Of a stretch of 64,000 nucleotides of DNA, positions 10,442 through 22,204 are shown piece by piece. Both the position numbers and the translations under genes were made by a program. The notes under the pieces were generated by a model that did no database searches, was not told where the DNA came from, and saw nothing but the letters and a program-made list of their open reading frames with translations. How positions within the stretch are numbered: position 1 is the stretch's first letter; each line of letters starts with the position of its first letter. The stretch lies in NCBI GenBank assembly GCA_963210315.1, contig OY723246.1, positions 2,232,001 through 2,296,000 on the forward strand, written 5' to 3'. Source of the DNA: Rhynchopus euleeides (Eukaryota > Euglenozoa > Diplonemea > Diplonemida > Diplonemidae).

Positions 10442-11877
10442 CCCTACAGAAGCATGGTTGCGGTGCACCTTCAGCGGAGGCGAAGATGTGAAGCTTGGCC
10501 CAGGGGGGGGGCGTGGGTTGAGTGGTGTGCCGGATGCCTGCGCGTATTTTTTGGTGTGGGCTGTGTTGTGTCGTGCAGCTGTGTGCAGCTGCGAAGGTGC
10601 CTCTGTCCTTCTCCCGCCTATATTAGCCTTGGGTTACCAGCAGCGCCCCGATCCCTGATCCGTTGTGTCTGTGGTCTTCTAGCGTGTTGCCCCTCCACAT
10701 GCACCGCCCTGCATGGTGCGTGTGGGTGTGGGGTGCAACTGGCAGTCACTCACACCCGCTTTCTTTGCACCCACACGCAGCCGCATGCGATTACCTCCTG
10801 CGTTACTATCACCGTCATCTAGCTTCACGGCTTTCGCGGTGTGGTTGTGTGTGGGCTATCTCGAACTTGGCTCTCTGTATATTTACGGCTTTTTGGCGCA
10901 GAAACAGCAGCCCCCATCTCTTTGATATTCATGGGGGGCCCTCGCTACCAGATGTGACTGAGTGAGAAAAAGTGAGCAGCAGCCCATTTCCCCACACTGA
11001 CTGTCGAGCTGTGACGAGGTGTGACTGGTAGCGAGGGCCCCCATGGAGCGGAGTGAAGACACAAAAGGAAAACCGTACGACTCAAGCTCTAGGATTTACG
11101 CCTCAATGCCACGATGATTTAGGGCGTGTTCAACAGTAACTGGGCAGGTGTGGTTCTATGTAAATCTGAAGGAGTACGCTTTTGAATCGCATTTTGTGTG
11201 AATGGGAAGCGATGCCGGCCACCACGTCAGCTGCAGCCAAATGGACTCGACAGCCCCCCCATAACAGAGGGAAAACGGGGTTTGTGTATCTCCAACACAA
11301 CAAAGAAAAGGCAGTCGCACAGTGCGGCTGCAGCTGAAGGTGAAGGCGAGTCGCTCTTCCGCACAGAGGCAGGTGTCGCATTTTGCTCGGCCCTGCATGA
11401 GGGCTGCTGTGGAGATTGCTGAAGAATGCGGGCAGAAGAAGGCTTTTCACCTTTCCCACCAAACTTGCATAAACACGGACCCACCCCCCTGGGTACCACG
11501 CTCGAGGCATACATACCCTCCTGCCTGTCCTCTGTTTGTGCTTGTGGCGACCTTCTGCCACACAATTTCTGTCGCATCTTTTCTGAGAATTCCCTCCCCG
11601 ATTGTTGTTGCGGGGAGCGTTTGGTCGGCTGCGAGGCCATGTTTTCTGCCCCTACGACTAAACGAGAAGAAGAGGGTGTGTGGCTAAATCGACCGAGACA
11701 GGACGACGAAACTTCAGCCCCTCGGCAGCACACACTGTTGAGTGGATGCGCCCCTAAATGCTTTGCCTCTTTGTGTGATCTTCTCACACACACCTTGCCG
11801 CACCTGGCAACACACCCTGCTCCCCCTTAACCCACAACACCACTGCCTCACCCCAGGCCTTGCAGGCGTGGCGCACG
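10442..11877. other. intergenic with one small MITE
   Basis: There is no gene I can support. It holds a small hairpin MITE (10934-11042) and scattered short frames without motifs. The run just before the next gene ends in CCTTGCAG (about 11865), a good acceptor-like site a few bases upstream of the ATG at 11878, so the gene may have an intron in its 5' leader. Confidence 0.5.
10934..11042. mobile_element. 109-bp hairpin MITE
   Basis: Both ends carry GGGGGCCCTCGCTACCAG in inverted orientation, 18 bp perfect, and the element is flanked by ATG at 10931-10933 and 11043-11045. A 3-bp target duplication is known for PIF/Harbinger elements, but the duplicated bases are not the usual TWA, so the class is open. 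Confidence 0.7.
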
Positions 11878-13647
11878 ATGTCGTCGATGAGGCCCAAGAC
11901 TGCGCCGACCAAGCCAGGCGCACGAGGGCGTCCCCCTGGCCCCCCGTTGCAGGTCGGCTTGACTTCGAAGAGCCCGCCACGCTCGCCACGCAGGGCAGAC
12001 GCATACTCCTCAGATAGGTACGTGCCTGTGTCGCACGGGTCGGAGCTCGCCAGCAGCAACGGCAGGAAGCCGCGTGTCAAGGCTGCGCCAAAGGTCCGCC
12101 CCCGCGGCACCCCCACCACATCCGTCATCGATCCGCCGCCCCCTCCCGACGCGGGCAGGCTGTCCCCTATGGAATCCAGCGTTGCCTCCAGACGCCCCGT
12201 AAACCCAGAGCTCGTGAGGGGCACAGTCGTGCAACGCAACCCGCGACACTGGCGCTACGGAGACCAGGACGGCGGTGCAGGCCTCACGGGTGTGGTGCTG
12301 TCGCATGACAGCGAGCAGGGCCTCGCGATGGTGCGGTGGTACACCCACGGGAAGAAGAACCGCTACCGGTATGGGCACGGCGGTGTCGAGGATGTGGTCC
12401 CATCGACGTCATACGCCGCTTTCGAAGAGTGGCAGGGCCTCCGCCCCCTCATCGAGAAGTGCGGCGACCAGGCCGTGCACAACGCTGCGCTGCAGGACCT
12501 CGCCCTGTCGTTCCACCACCCCCTCCACCTGTGCCAGGTGGCCCGCCTGCTGCCGGAGGACCGCCACACCGAAGGCTTCGAGTTCCGGATACACGGCATC
12601 AGCGACGACTCCCTGAAGCCTGTCCTGGAGAAGGGCCTCTCCACGCCCCACCTGGACCGGCTGGGGCACAGCCCCATGCAGGCATCGCCGGCTCCTCCCC
12701 TCCGCGAGGCCGCTGCGCGGCCCCCATCGGTGCAGGCGCTCAACACGATGCCCCGCACGCCGCCCTCCCCGTCGGGCGACGCGGCACCGCGCCCCGCCAC
12801 CCCAGCGACGACACCGTCCGACGGGGGCAGGTATAAGTCTGCGCCTGTGGTATCCCAGACGCCGCCACCCCCTCCGCCGCCTGCTTCGCACGCCGCCCCT
12901 CCGCAGGTGCACAGCCTCGACAACGCGCCTGTCTTCACCAGCCAGGAGAAGCCGTCGCACACACCGCCTGCACAGGCGGGTGCCTCCGCGTCGCCCGTGG
13001 CCCCCGTGGCGCCCCCAGCCTCCCTGCCGATCCCACCCCCCGCAGATGTGGCGTACACCACCACCACAACTGTCATCACGTCGTCCCCTGCGGCGCCACC
13101 TCGTGCGGCGCCGCAGGTGGTGGTGCCTGTCGTGCCGATGCCGGTGCAAACGGGTTATTCCCCGCATGCCCTGACGGATGTTGCAGTCGCGTCGTCGCCC
13201 CCTCGTGGGGTGGTTGGGGCGACGCGGATCGAGGTGCTTTCGAAGCTGGACCCGTCTGCGCCGCGCCTGCTGAAGCTGACGCTGAAGGGCGATGTCGCTG
13301 CGATGCCTGTGGTGGCGATTAAAAAAAGCCTCGAGGCCTACACAGCGGTGCCCGCGGCGCAGCAGGTTCTGGAGAGGGACGGGGTGGAGCTGCTGGATGC
13401 GGAGACAGGCGCGCAGGTGGGGCTGCGGCAGGGCTCCACCCTCACCCTCCACAGCAGGCCCCGCGCATACGTCGTGACAGAGACGTTCGACGCGGCGGGG
13501 CAGGTGTCCCCCCTCCACCGAACAGGCGGGTATGTCGCTGGGCTGCCCTCCCCAGATCGGTTTGCGCTTCCGCTGAATGGGACGCCCCTGCAGGGGGTGC
13601 CCAAGATGCTGTCGGGCTGCCGCAGCCTCTCACCGCCGCGCCGGTAA
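11878..13647 (+). CDS. MIB/HERC2-domain protein with ubiquitin-like C-terminal domain
   Basis: A protein of about 589 residues counted from the ATG at 11878, preferred because the frame upstream has no ATG. After a basic, proline-rich start (residues 1-110), residues about 112-178 match the MIB/HERC2 domain: VRGTVVQRNPRHWRYGDQDG, LTGVVLSHDSEQGLAMVRW and KNRYRYGHGGVEDVV. This small barrel is found in Mind bomb and HERC2 ubiquitin ligases, where it binds substrates. A helical stretch follows (about 180-255), then about 200 residues of Pro/Ala/Ser-rich linker. Residues about 450-525 (TRIEVLSKLD, LLKLTLKGDV, VLERDGVELLDAETG, GLRQGSTLTL) look like a ubiquitin-like fold. No RING or HECT domain is present, so it is more likely an adaptor than a ligase. 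The stop is TAA at 13645. Confidence 0.82.
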   Translation: MSSMRPKTAPTKPGARGRPPGPPLQVGLTSKSPPRSPRRADAYSSDRYVPVSHGSELASSNGRKPRVKAAPKVRPRGTPTTSVIDPPPPPDAGRLSPMESSVASRRPVNPELVRGTVVQRNPRHWRYGDQDGGAGLTGVVLSHDSEQGLAMVRWYTHGKKNRYRYGHGGVEDVVPSTSYAAFEEWQGLRPLIEKCGDQAVHNAALQDLALSFHHPLHLCQVARLLPEDRHTEGFEFRIHGISDDSLKPVLEKGLSTPHLDRLGHSPMQASPAPPLREAAARPPSVQALNTMPRTPPSPSGDAAPRPATPATTPSDGGRYKSAPVVSQTPPPPPPPASHAAPPQVHSLDNAPVFTSQEKPSHTPPAQAGASASPVAPVAPPASLPIPPPADVAYTTTTTVITSSPAAPPRAAPQVVVPVVPMPVQTGYSPHALTDVAVASSPPRGVVGATRIEVLSKLDPSAPRLLKLTLKGDVAAMPVVAIKKSLEAYTAVPAAQQVLERDGVELLDAETGAQVGLRQGSTLTLHSRPRAYVVTETFDAAGQVSPLHRTGGYVAGLPSPDRFALPLNGTPLQGVPKMLSGCRSLSPPRR

Positions 13648-14715
13648 CGCGTGTGTGTTCCAGGTGATGGTGGTGGTGGGGAGAGGGGAGAGGGTTTGGG
13701 GGGGGGGGGGTGGTGGTGGTGAGTAAATACGCGTACTAGACGTCCTTCTGTCGATATCTTACTTGGCGCTATGGAAACACAAAAATGGAACGAAGAAAAA
13801 TGTTTTGTTGACCGCTTCCACCACTCCTCTGCACAAATCTCACGACCGGCTATTGTGTGTTTGTGTTGTCTGAAGTACAGAAGGTGTGGTGGAGCACGAA
13901 GAAAGGGAAACATGACAGAGGTGATGACGCCAGTCCTTTCTAGTATCGTATTTCCTCCTATACACAATGCTGCGCTGTGTTTTGGATGGTATCAAAAGAA
14001 ATTTGCAGCTCCCTCTCCTCCCTCCCTTCCCCTTGCCCCCCCCCCTGCTGCATGAGTTTTGACTTCCACGGTGGCAGTCTGTTGCACTGTACCCCTGGTC
14101 ATGACAAGGCCCTTTCTTGACCAGGGACAGGCCTGATCGAAGCCTTGACTAGGCCACCATGTAGGCCCCAGCTCCCCCAGCCCTCCTCAGCCCTTCCCCG
14201 TGCGAAATGTGTCTGTTCTGCAGGGCCCCGCATGGTGACGTGCTGAGGGGCCTTCGTTCTGTGCCACTGGTGTTGTCAAAAAAGGAGCCGGCGGTACGTC
14301 ATGTGTTTGTTTGTGCAACCGGGGTGTTAAATCTGCAGAAGGAAGGCGAATGTGCCGATGAGGCAGAGAAGCAAATGATGCAGACTGCACGCTCACATTA
14401 ATGCACACAGCTCCTTTTTAGGCCTGACACACTTCTCGCCCGAGCGGCAATATGCCACTTTTTTTTACGCAACACTTGTGAGCAGAAAATGTCACTCCAC
14501 CACAGCCAAACGGTGCTCCGCACACCACTAGCCTCCCCCATCACAGGAGTTGAGCTAGTAAGTGTGTGAGGAAGCGTCAACGCATCACAAACAAATTACG
14601 AGTAAATAGCGGCTGTACTGGAGTGACATTTTATCTCACCTCTTCTGCGCTTCTGAGCGAAGAGGCCCCCCCCTTTGTATGTTGGCTTCGGTCCCGGCAA
14701 CCCCCCACCCCCACC
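13648..14715. other. intergenic
   Basis: No gene is supported. It has a G-tract with TGG runs (about 13660-13720), a short repeat tag at 13866-13904 shared with 27735-27775 and with the retroelement repeats, and a weak hairpin near 14087-14117. Near 14571 the string GGAAGCGTCAACGCATCA recurs; it is also found near 22443. Confidence 0.45.
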
Positions 14716-17564
14716 CTTCAACCCTTCACCCCCTTCACCCCCTTCACCCCTTCAACCCTTCACCCCTTCAACCCTTCAGCCCTTCAACCCTTCACCCCTT
14801 CAACCCTTCACCCCTTCACCCCTTCACCCCTTCACCCCTTCACCCCTTCACCCCTTCACCCCTTCAACCCTTCACCCCTTCACCCCTTCACCCCTTCACC
14901 CCTTCACCCCTTCACCCCTTCACCCCTTCACCCCTTCAACCCTTCAACCCTTCACCCCTTCAACCCTTCAACCCTTCAACCCTTCAACCCTTCACCCCTT
15001 CAACCCTTCAACCCTTCAACCCTTCACCCCTTCAACCCTTCACCCCTTCACCCCTTCACCCCTTCACCCCTTCACCCCTTCACCCCTTCACCCCTTCACC
15101 CCTTCAACCCTTCACCCCTTCAACCCTTCAACCCTTCAACCCTTCACCCCTTCAACCCTTCACCCCTTCACCCCTTCACCCCTTCACCCCTTCAACCCTT
15201 CATCCCTTCACCCCTTCAACCCTTCACCCCTTCACCCCTTCACCCCTTCACCCCTTCACCCCTTCACCCCTTCACCCCTTCACCCCTTCACCCCTTCAAC
15301 CCTTCACCCCTTCACCCCTTCACCCCTTCACCCCTTCAACCCTTCACCCCTTCACCCCTTCAACCCTTCAACCCTTCAACCCTTCACCCCTTCACCCCTT
15401 CACCCCTTCACCCCTTCAACCCTTCACCCCTTCACCCCTTCACCCCTTCACCCCTTCAACCCTTCACCCCTTCACCCCTTCACCCCTTCAACCCTTCAAC
15501 CCTTCACCCCTTCACCCCTTCAACCCTTCAACCCTTCAACCCTTCAACCCTTCAACCCTTCAACCCTTCAACCCTTCAACCCTTCAACCCTTCACCCCTT
15601 CACCCCTTCACCCCTTCACCCCTTCACCCCTTCAACCCTTCACCCCTTCACCCCTTCACCCCTTCACCCCTTCAACCCTTCAACCCTTCAACCCTTCACC
15701 CCTTCACCCCTTCACCCCTTCAACCCTTCACCCCTTCACCCCTTCAACCCTTCACCCCTTCACCCCTTCACCCCTTCAACCCTTCACCCCTTCACCCCTT
15801 CACCCCTTCACCCCTTCAACCCTTCACCCCTTCACCCCTTCACCCCTTCAACCCTTCAACCCTTCACCCCTTCAACCCTTCACCCCTTCACCCCTTCAAC
15901 CCTTCAACCCTTCAACCCTTCAACCCTTCAACCCTTCAACCCTTCACCCCTTCACCCCTTCACCCCTTCACCCCTTCAACCCTTCACCCCTTCACCCCTT
16001 CAACCCTTCACCCCTTCACCCCTTCACCCCTTCAACCCTTCACCCCTTCACCCCTTCAACCCTTCAACCCTTCAACCCTTCAACCCTTCAACCCTTCAAC
16101 CCTTCAACCCTTCAACCCTTCAACCCTTCAACCCTTCAACCCTTCAACCCTTCACCCCTTCAACCCTTCAACCCTTCAACCCTTCACCCCTTCACCCCTT
16201 CACCCCTTCAACCCTTCACCCCTTCACCCCTTCAACCCTTCACCCCTTCAACCCTTCACCCCTTCACCCCTTCAACCCTTCAACCCTTCAACCCTTCACC
16301 CCTTCAACCCTTCAACCCTTCACCCCTTCAACCCTTCACCCCTTCAACCCTTCATCCCTTCACCCCTTCAACCCTTCACCCCTTCACCCCTTCACCCCTT
16401 CACCCCTTCAACCCTTCAACCCTTCACCCCTTCAACCCTTCACCCCTTCAACCCTTCACCCCTTCAACCCTTCACCCCTTCACCCCTTCAACCCTTCACC
16501 CCTTCACCCCTTCAACCCTTCACCCCTTCAACCCTTCACCCCTTCAACCCTTCAACCCTTCAACCCTTCACCCCTTCAACCCTTCAACCCTTCAACCCTT
16601 CACCCCTTCACCCCTTCAACCCTTCAACCCTTCACCCCTTCACCCCTTCACCCCTTCACCCCTTCACCCCTTCAACCCTTCACCCCTTCACCCCTTCACC
16701 CCTTTAACCCTTCACCCCTTCAACCCTTCACCCCTTCACCCCTTCACCCCTTCACCCCTTCACCCCTTCACCCCTTCACCCCTTCACCCCTTCACCCCTT
16801 CACCCCTTCACCCCTTCACCCCTTCACCCCTTCACCCCTTCACCCCTTCACCCCTTCACCCCTTCACCCCTTCACCCCTTCACCCCTTCACCCCTTCACC
16901 CCTTCAACCCTTCACCCCTTCACCCCTTCACCCCTTCACCCCTTCACCCCTTCACCCCTTCACCCCTTCAACCCTTCACCCCTTCAACCCTTCACCCCTT
17001 CACCCCTTCAACCCTTCAACCCTTCACCCCTTCAACCCTTCAACCCTTCAACCCTTCAACCCTTCACCCCTTCACCCCTTCAACCCTTCAACCCTTCAAC
17101 CCTTCAACCCTTCAACCCTTCAACCCTTCAACCCTTCAACCCTTCACCCCTTCAACCCTTCACCCCTTCACCCCTTCAACCCTTCAACCCTTCAACCCTT
17201 CAACCCTTCAACCCTTCAACCCTTCAACCCTTCAACCCTTCACCCCTTCACCCCTTCACCCCTTCAACCCTTCACCCCTTCACTCCTTCAACCCTTCAAC
17301 CCTTCACCCCTTCACCCCTTCAACCCTTCACCCCTTCAACCCTTCACCCCTTCACCCCTTCACCCCTTCACCCCTTCACCCCTTCACCCCTTCAACCCTT
17401 CAACCCTTCACCCCTTCAACCCTTCACCCCTTCAACCCTTCACCCCTTCACCCCTTCAACCCTTCACCCCTTCAACCCTTCACCCCTTCACCCCTTCAAC
17501 CCTTCAACCCTTCACCCCTTCACCCCTTCAACCCTTCAACCCTTCACCCCTTCACACCCCCCCA
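14716..17564 (+). repeat. 2.85-kb minisatellite of two 8-bp units
   Basis: About 355 head-to-tail 8-bp units, nearly all either CCCCTTCA or ACCCTTCA, mixed without a simple order. A few units differ (CAGCCC near 14778, CATCCC near 15200 and 16350, CTTTAA near 16705, CACTCC near 17281). Because 8 is not a multiple of 3 and the unit lacks stops, long frames of the type HPFTPSPLQPFN stay open in all three + frames; that is a property of the repeat, not evidence of coding. The complementary strand carries GGG or GGGG every 8 bases and could form G-quadruplexes. Confidence 0.97.
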
Positions 17565-18841
17565 CCCTCCCTCCTCCTCCATCCCCGCCCTTTCCCACAC
17601 GCTCCCCTCACCGCTGTGTGGTGGGCCTGTTTCCCTGCTGCTCCAATGTACCCTTTTAGTGAGATGTTGTGAGAGTGGGGGGAGGCGGGGAGGGACTCGT
17701 TGTGTGTCTTTTTGTGAGTCGGTTTTGAGATGTTCGTTTGATGTAGCTTTTTCGTGCCTTTTTTATTAGAAGCGGGCTTTCTGTTGGCTCTGTGTGGAAC
17801 GGGGGGGGGGGGGGATCACGGCGAACTGGTTTTCTGCTTTTGACGAGTGATTTTCGAGCGACGCTCCTAGTTAATTATTGTATGAGATGATCACACTCGC
17901 GACTCCTTGTTAGTCGCGAGTGAGTACCACTCGTGAGACATTGCCACTCATTAGCCCACTCGTCAATGGCGTTTCTAGTCATATCGTCAACCAGTGCGCC
18001 GTGAAGTCGGGTAGGAGTGGAGCGTGGTGGTGCAGTGTGTATGAGCTGGGCATGGCCGTTGTAGCGATGAGCTTTGATCGCTTTCACAGAGGGGCTCCTA
18101 ACGCTGGGTTCGCCTGTGGATCGCTCAATGGTAAAAGAGAGGCTGTGTCGTCAGTTCATGCAGGGGAGGGTGGGCAAACGAACCACACGATGAAGAAGGA
18201 AGAAGGCCAGTAGGTGGCGTTGTTGTGTAGACAAGTATAAGAGCAGAGAGGAGTGCGGAATCTCTCTCTCTCTCTCTACCAGGCTGCTCTCTCTACCCTC
18301 CTCCTGAAAATCGATTCGAAAAATATAATGGCGTGTTCTCTTCACGGAGGGGTGTGCTGTCGGAAGTGGCGCGCTCCGCCGACATTCGCCATCAGGATGC
18401 CAGGGATCCTCTTGAGGGGTTCCTGAGGAATGTGCCTCGCAAAGAGTCGCTTCATAGCACGACCCTGCCCCGACCCTACCCCACCCCAGCCGGAGAAGGC
18501 CAGCCGGGTTGGGGGGGCGCAGGTTACGTTTCCTTTCTTAGGAACAGCGGCGCAACAGGGGCAAAGAAACTGGCACAGAGACAGCTTCGGCATCAGGGGT
18601 TTCAGCCTGTCGCCGTCCCGCGGCTGCCGCCCCCCTCCATCCGCACCCCCTCCCCTTGCAGCAGCAGCAGGCATCGCAGCGGCATTGGCGCACACAACCC
18701 TCTGTTATGATGTGGCCTCAGTTGTTGTTGGGTTTGGAGGTTGGCAGGTGCCACACACCCACACTACACCACCCTCTGCATTGCTATCGCTCGTCACCAT
18801 CTGTGCATCGCCCCTTCAGAGGACACGTCGCTTGTTGCAAC
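17565..18841. other. intergenic, leader of the MATH-like gene at its right end
   Basis: No gene is supported. It contains a G-tract near 17800, a strong hairpin at 17894-17922 and a CT microsatellite near 18262. The last few hundred bases are probably the promoter and leader of the spliced gene starting at 18842. Confidence 0.45.
17894..17922. repeat. perfect 11-bp hairpin
   Basis: CACTCGCGACT is followed by a 7-base loop and AGTCGCGAGTG. It has no T-run after it and no adjacent gene, so a terminator is not suggested. It may be a piece of a small inverted-repeat element. Confidence 0.6.
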
Positions 18842-20766
18842 ATGCAGGATTTCCTGGACCAGAACAGGTCGCCGAAGGGTGTGGACACGTCCGACCCGCG
18901 TGTGCAGACCCGCCGCCTGTTGCAGGATGCGGGCAACTCGAAGATCGCAAGCAGACAGCGCCGTGTGCTCCCCGAGGGGCACTCGTGTGCTCTGTGGTCT
19001 TTCCAGGTCCCGTGGGCACCTTTCGAGTACTACCTGAAGCAGAACGGTGCGCCGGAGGCGAAGCCGTTCCTGTGGTCGAAGCCCTTTACCGTGGCGAACA
19101 CTGAATGGATGATGTTCTTCGGTGTCGAGTATGTTTCTCCTGCTTCGCTGCTTCAGGGATAGGCGGGTGTGGGCTCTTCCGTCAAATGTGCAATCCCGGC
19201 CCCCCTCCCCACCACCCACCCCCCCTGCTCCACCACAGGCCCATGGAGGCTGAGGGCCGCTCGTCACTCTGGCTCGGCATCTGCAACAACCTCGCGACGT
19301 CCGTCACCGCCTACACCAAGGTGGACGTGCTGATCCCCTCCGCCAACTCCGACTGCGGCGAGGTCTCCAACATCGGGGAGGCGGTTGACAACCTGGTGCC
19401 CTGCGGGCAGGCCTTCCAGAAGAACAAATTCGGCCGTTTCTGGTGGCACAAGAGCCCGCAGGACTTCGAGCGTCTCCGGTTCCGCGGCATCGGCGACTCC
19501 GACGCGGAGCGCTCCTTCGAGATCCTCCTGACGGTGCGCCTCGACCCCAGCAACCCGACGGAGCGCACGCCTGCCCCTGAGGAAGACCCCCGGCTCTGGG
19601 AGACGTCGCGTGCATACCTGGCACCGTGGGTGCATGCGCGTGTCAACGGCATTTCCGAGCCGCTGAAAGCGCAGATCCGCGGCCTCGAGTCCGAATGCGA
19701 GAAGGAGCGTGAGCGTGGCGTGGCCATGCTGCAGAGCGAGAAGGAGAAGGCCACTATGGTCCTCAAGGCGAAGGAGCGTGACTTCGCGCAGCGCGAGGCA
19801 GAGCTTCTGGCGAAGGCCGACGCTGCGGAGCAGCGTGAGAAGGCGGCTGTGGAGCAGTGCGCCAGGGCGGAGGCCAAGCTGAAGGACTCGCTGATGCGGG
19901 AGGACAAGCTGAAGCAGCAGAACTCGCAGCTGGAGAAGCAGGTGAGGGAGCTGGCGGCGCGCGAGAAGGCGCTGAAGGAGCAGGTGGGGCAGCTGGAGGG
20001 GCAGCTGCGCGAGGCGGCCAACAGGGAGGAGCAGCTGCGGAAGTGGGGGCAGGGGCTGCAGCAGATGGTGCGTGAGGGGCAGGCACGCGAGGAGGCGCTG
20101 ACCAAGGAGAAGAACCGCCTCGAGGAATACGTATGACACTACTATGTTGTGGCGCTGCTATGCCGGCACCACGTTGAAACCCCACCGCACCCTCCCTCAG
20201 ATTAAGAACACGCAGGTCCGTGAGGAGCGCTTCCAGGCTGCCATCAAGGAGCTGGAGTACAAGCTGAAGGAGAACAAGATGGTGAACGACCACCTCCGGA
20301 CGGATGTGCAGCGCCTCAACAACAATGTATGAGTGCCCCATCTCGAGATGCCTTGCCATTTGATATTCGATTCCCCTGAGTGCTGGTGTTGGCTGTTGTG
20401 GTGCCCAGTTGTCTGCTTCTCATGATGACGTGACCCCCTACCCACCCCCTGCCTGCAGGTCAACGACCACCGTGAGAGGGAGGACATCCTGCGCTTCAGC
20501 AACGCACGTCTCTACCAGGCCAACGCAGACGAGAAGGTATGCGGGTGATGTGCGTTGTCACCTGTTTGCCATTTGCACGGACGGGCACCGCAATCCGTAG
20601 TGCCCCCCCCTCCGTTGCCCCCAATCATGCCCTCGCACAATCACCTCTTGCCGACAACACACAGCTGCGGACCCATGCCATGAGCACGTCGCCGACAAAC
20701 CCTAACTCTCCAGCCCGCATCCGTGCTGCAGGCGTTCCTGCACCGAAGGTACCGTCTGTGCACTGA
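18842..20766 (+). CDS. MATH-like domain and coiled-coil protein, five exons
   Basis: I join exons 18842-19128, 19239-20130, 20201-20326, 20459-20536 and 20665-20766, giving about 494 residues. All four introns (110, 70, 132, 128 bases) start GTATG and end CAG, phases agree throughout, and each retains an in-frame stop or shift if unspliced. Residues about 35-195 resemble a MATH/TRAF-like beta-sandwich (HSCALWSFQVPW, SLWLGICNNL, CGQAFQKNKFGRFWWHKSP, FRGIGDSDAERSFEILLTV); the domain is split by intron 1. Residues about 225-430 are a highly charged coiled coil (KEKATMVLKAKERDFAQREA; EKQVRELAAREKALKEQ), likely for oligomerisation. The C-terminal tail is short and polar. No BTB, RING or protease domain is seen. 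The MATH assignment is moderate; the coiled coil and the introns are firm. Confidence 0.85.
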
Positions 20767-21903
20767 GCGCCATCCCGACACCACACACGCGCAGAGCCCT
20801 GCAGACCACGCAACACGCTCTTAAGCGGTAGCGCAGGCGGCGCCATGTCAATGCACACCAGACGAGATCTGCAGTGTCGTCCCCCCCCTTGGGGCGGGGC
20901 GACATGCTGCAGTGTTATCAGCCCCCACACTTCATCCTCTCTCGCCACACGCATCCGCCGTTCCCCGTTCCTTTCGGTTTTTTCCCTCTTCTTCTTTTTA
21001 TTGGCTGTGCTGCCGTTTGCCTATAAAGGCTATATTTTGGGCAGCGCAGCGCACAGCGAGCGCGCGTGTATGTGTGTGTGTGGTGTGGGCATCTGCCCCC
21101 TTTCAGCAGTTCCCCATCGATATAGGTGCGCTGTGGGTGTCCGCTGATTTTGAAGTGGGCAGGCTCTCACGAATTGGTGGCAAATAGTAGGCGTGGCGAT
21201 CGCATCGATGGTGTGTGGGGATGCGCATCGTTAGGGGCTCAAGAGTGTGTTTTCAACAGTATGTGGGCTCTGAAGGCACAAGGGGTGACAACAGCATAAA
21301 TGCAAACAACCCATGCCAGTGATAGACCCAGCCTGTGTGTGTGCGTGGTGCCCCTCGAGACAGTGCAGGGGCAGCTGGTTATCACCTCCACCCTTCAAGC
21401 CCATAGGTCGGCAGGTCGCTCTGGGTGACCCGCATCTCACACGCATCTCTCGCCTTGTCTCACATTATTGCATTGTCTGAGCGAAGGGCGTCTCTCAACC
21501 CTTTGCAGAGTCCGGAACACTTGCAAGTGTGTCAGGCGAAGTGGGGGGTGCCGACGATAGACATGGCCACATAATACTATGAAAAACGCATCTTCTCCCC
21601 TCCCCTCCCAAGGCATTGTTGTTTGGGTCAGGGTGTTGGAATCGCGGAGTGTCCCAAGGGTACACAACACGAGAACCCGAGGGCCCCCCCCCCTCCCCAA
21701 CAAAAAGGCGCAAATGCCTCTCCTCCCGACACCCTCATTGCTGCATTGTAGGGGAAAAAGGAGGCAAATGTCTCCCGGCCTGAATCCAGCGGGGATCTGG
21801 CGGGGGAACCTTCTTGAACCAACCAAATGTGGGGGTGATTGCCGGCAGCAGCAGCTTTCTCTTCGACACGCTCCCCCACCCACCCCCTCCCGTTCCCTAC
21901 TAC

Positions 21904-21940
21904 AAAAAGGACTAACATTGCAAGAAGGTGCTGGGAGACT
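21904..21940 (+). repeat. interspersed repeat family 2, partial copy
   Basis: CAAAAAGGACTAACATTGCA followed by AGAAGGTGCTGGGAGACTTG matches the 3' half of the copies at 6326-6378 and 24991-25045, again followed by a C-tract. Confidence 0.5.
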
Positions 21941-22125
21941 TGCTTTTCCATTCACTCTCGACGATCAAACCCCCCCCCCCTCCCGTTCCCCTCCACCGCC
22001 CCCCCCTCTCATCCCGATTGCAGTACAGCGGCGCCGGCGCGGTAGGGAAAAAGAAGGAGTAGCAAGGCGCCCTGCATGCAGCTGCTGTGTGAAGGTTCTT
22101 TCTGTGGTGCCCCTGACGACCCCAT

Positions 22126-22160
22126 ATTGCGTAGTTTGTGCATGCGTAGTGAAAAGGGGG
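22126..22160 (+). repeat. interspersed repeat family 3, copy 1
   Basis: ATTGCGTAGTTTGTGC, then TAGTGAAAAGGGG. The same block occurs at 23056-23085 with a 4- to 5-base difference in spacing and, in both places, next to a G- or C-tract. Confidence 0.5.
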
Positions 22161-22204
22161 GGGGGGGGGTCTCATTTTTTGATTTACTCAGCCATTCTCT
22201 GTCT

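Larger units (their letters stand above)
20767..22204. other. intergenic
   Basis: No gene is supported. Features seen are C-tracts at about 20880 and 21685, TG microsatellite near 21068, and the truncated copy of interspersed repeat family 2 at 21904-21940. Confidence 0.45.

Noticed and set aside
14716-17564. The minisatellite as a CRISPR array or a telomere.
   Set aside because: There are no unique spacers. It is flanked on both sides by ordinary sequence, so it is not a chromosome end here, although a telomere-like origin remains possible.
14566-17672. Three + strand frames of 700-1,000 codons with HPFTPSPLQPFN-type repeats.
   Set aside because: They are the three frames of the 8-bp minisatellite, all open because the units contain no stop. 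There is no unique coding sequence on either side.
19264-20139. Minus-strand Leu-rich frame of 291 codons opposite the coiled coil.
   Set aside because: Coiled-coil codons (GAG, AAG, CAG) read backwards as Leu-rich codons. The + strand has splice sites in phase and a MATH-like domain.
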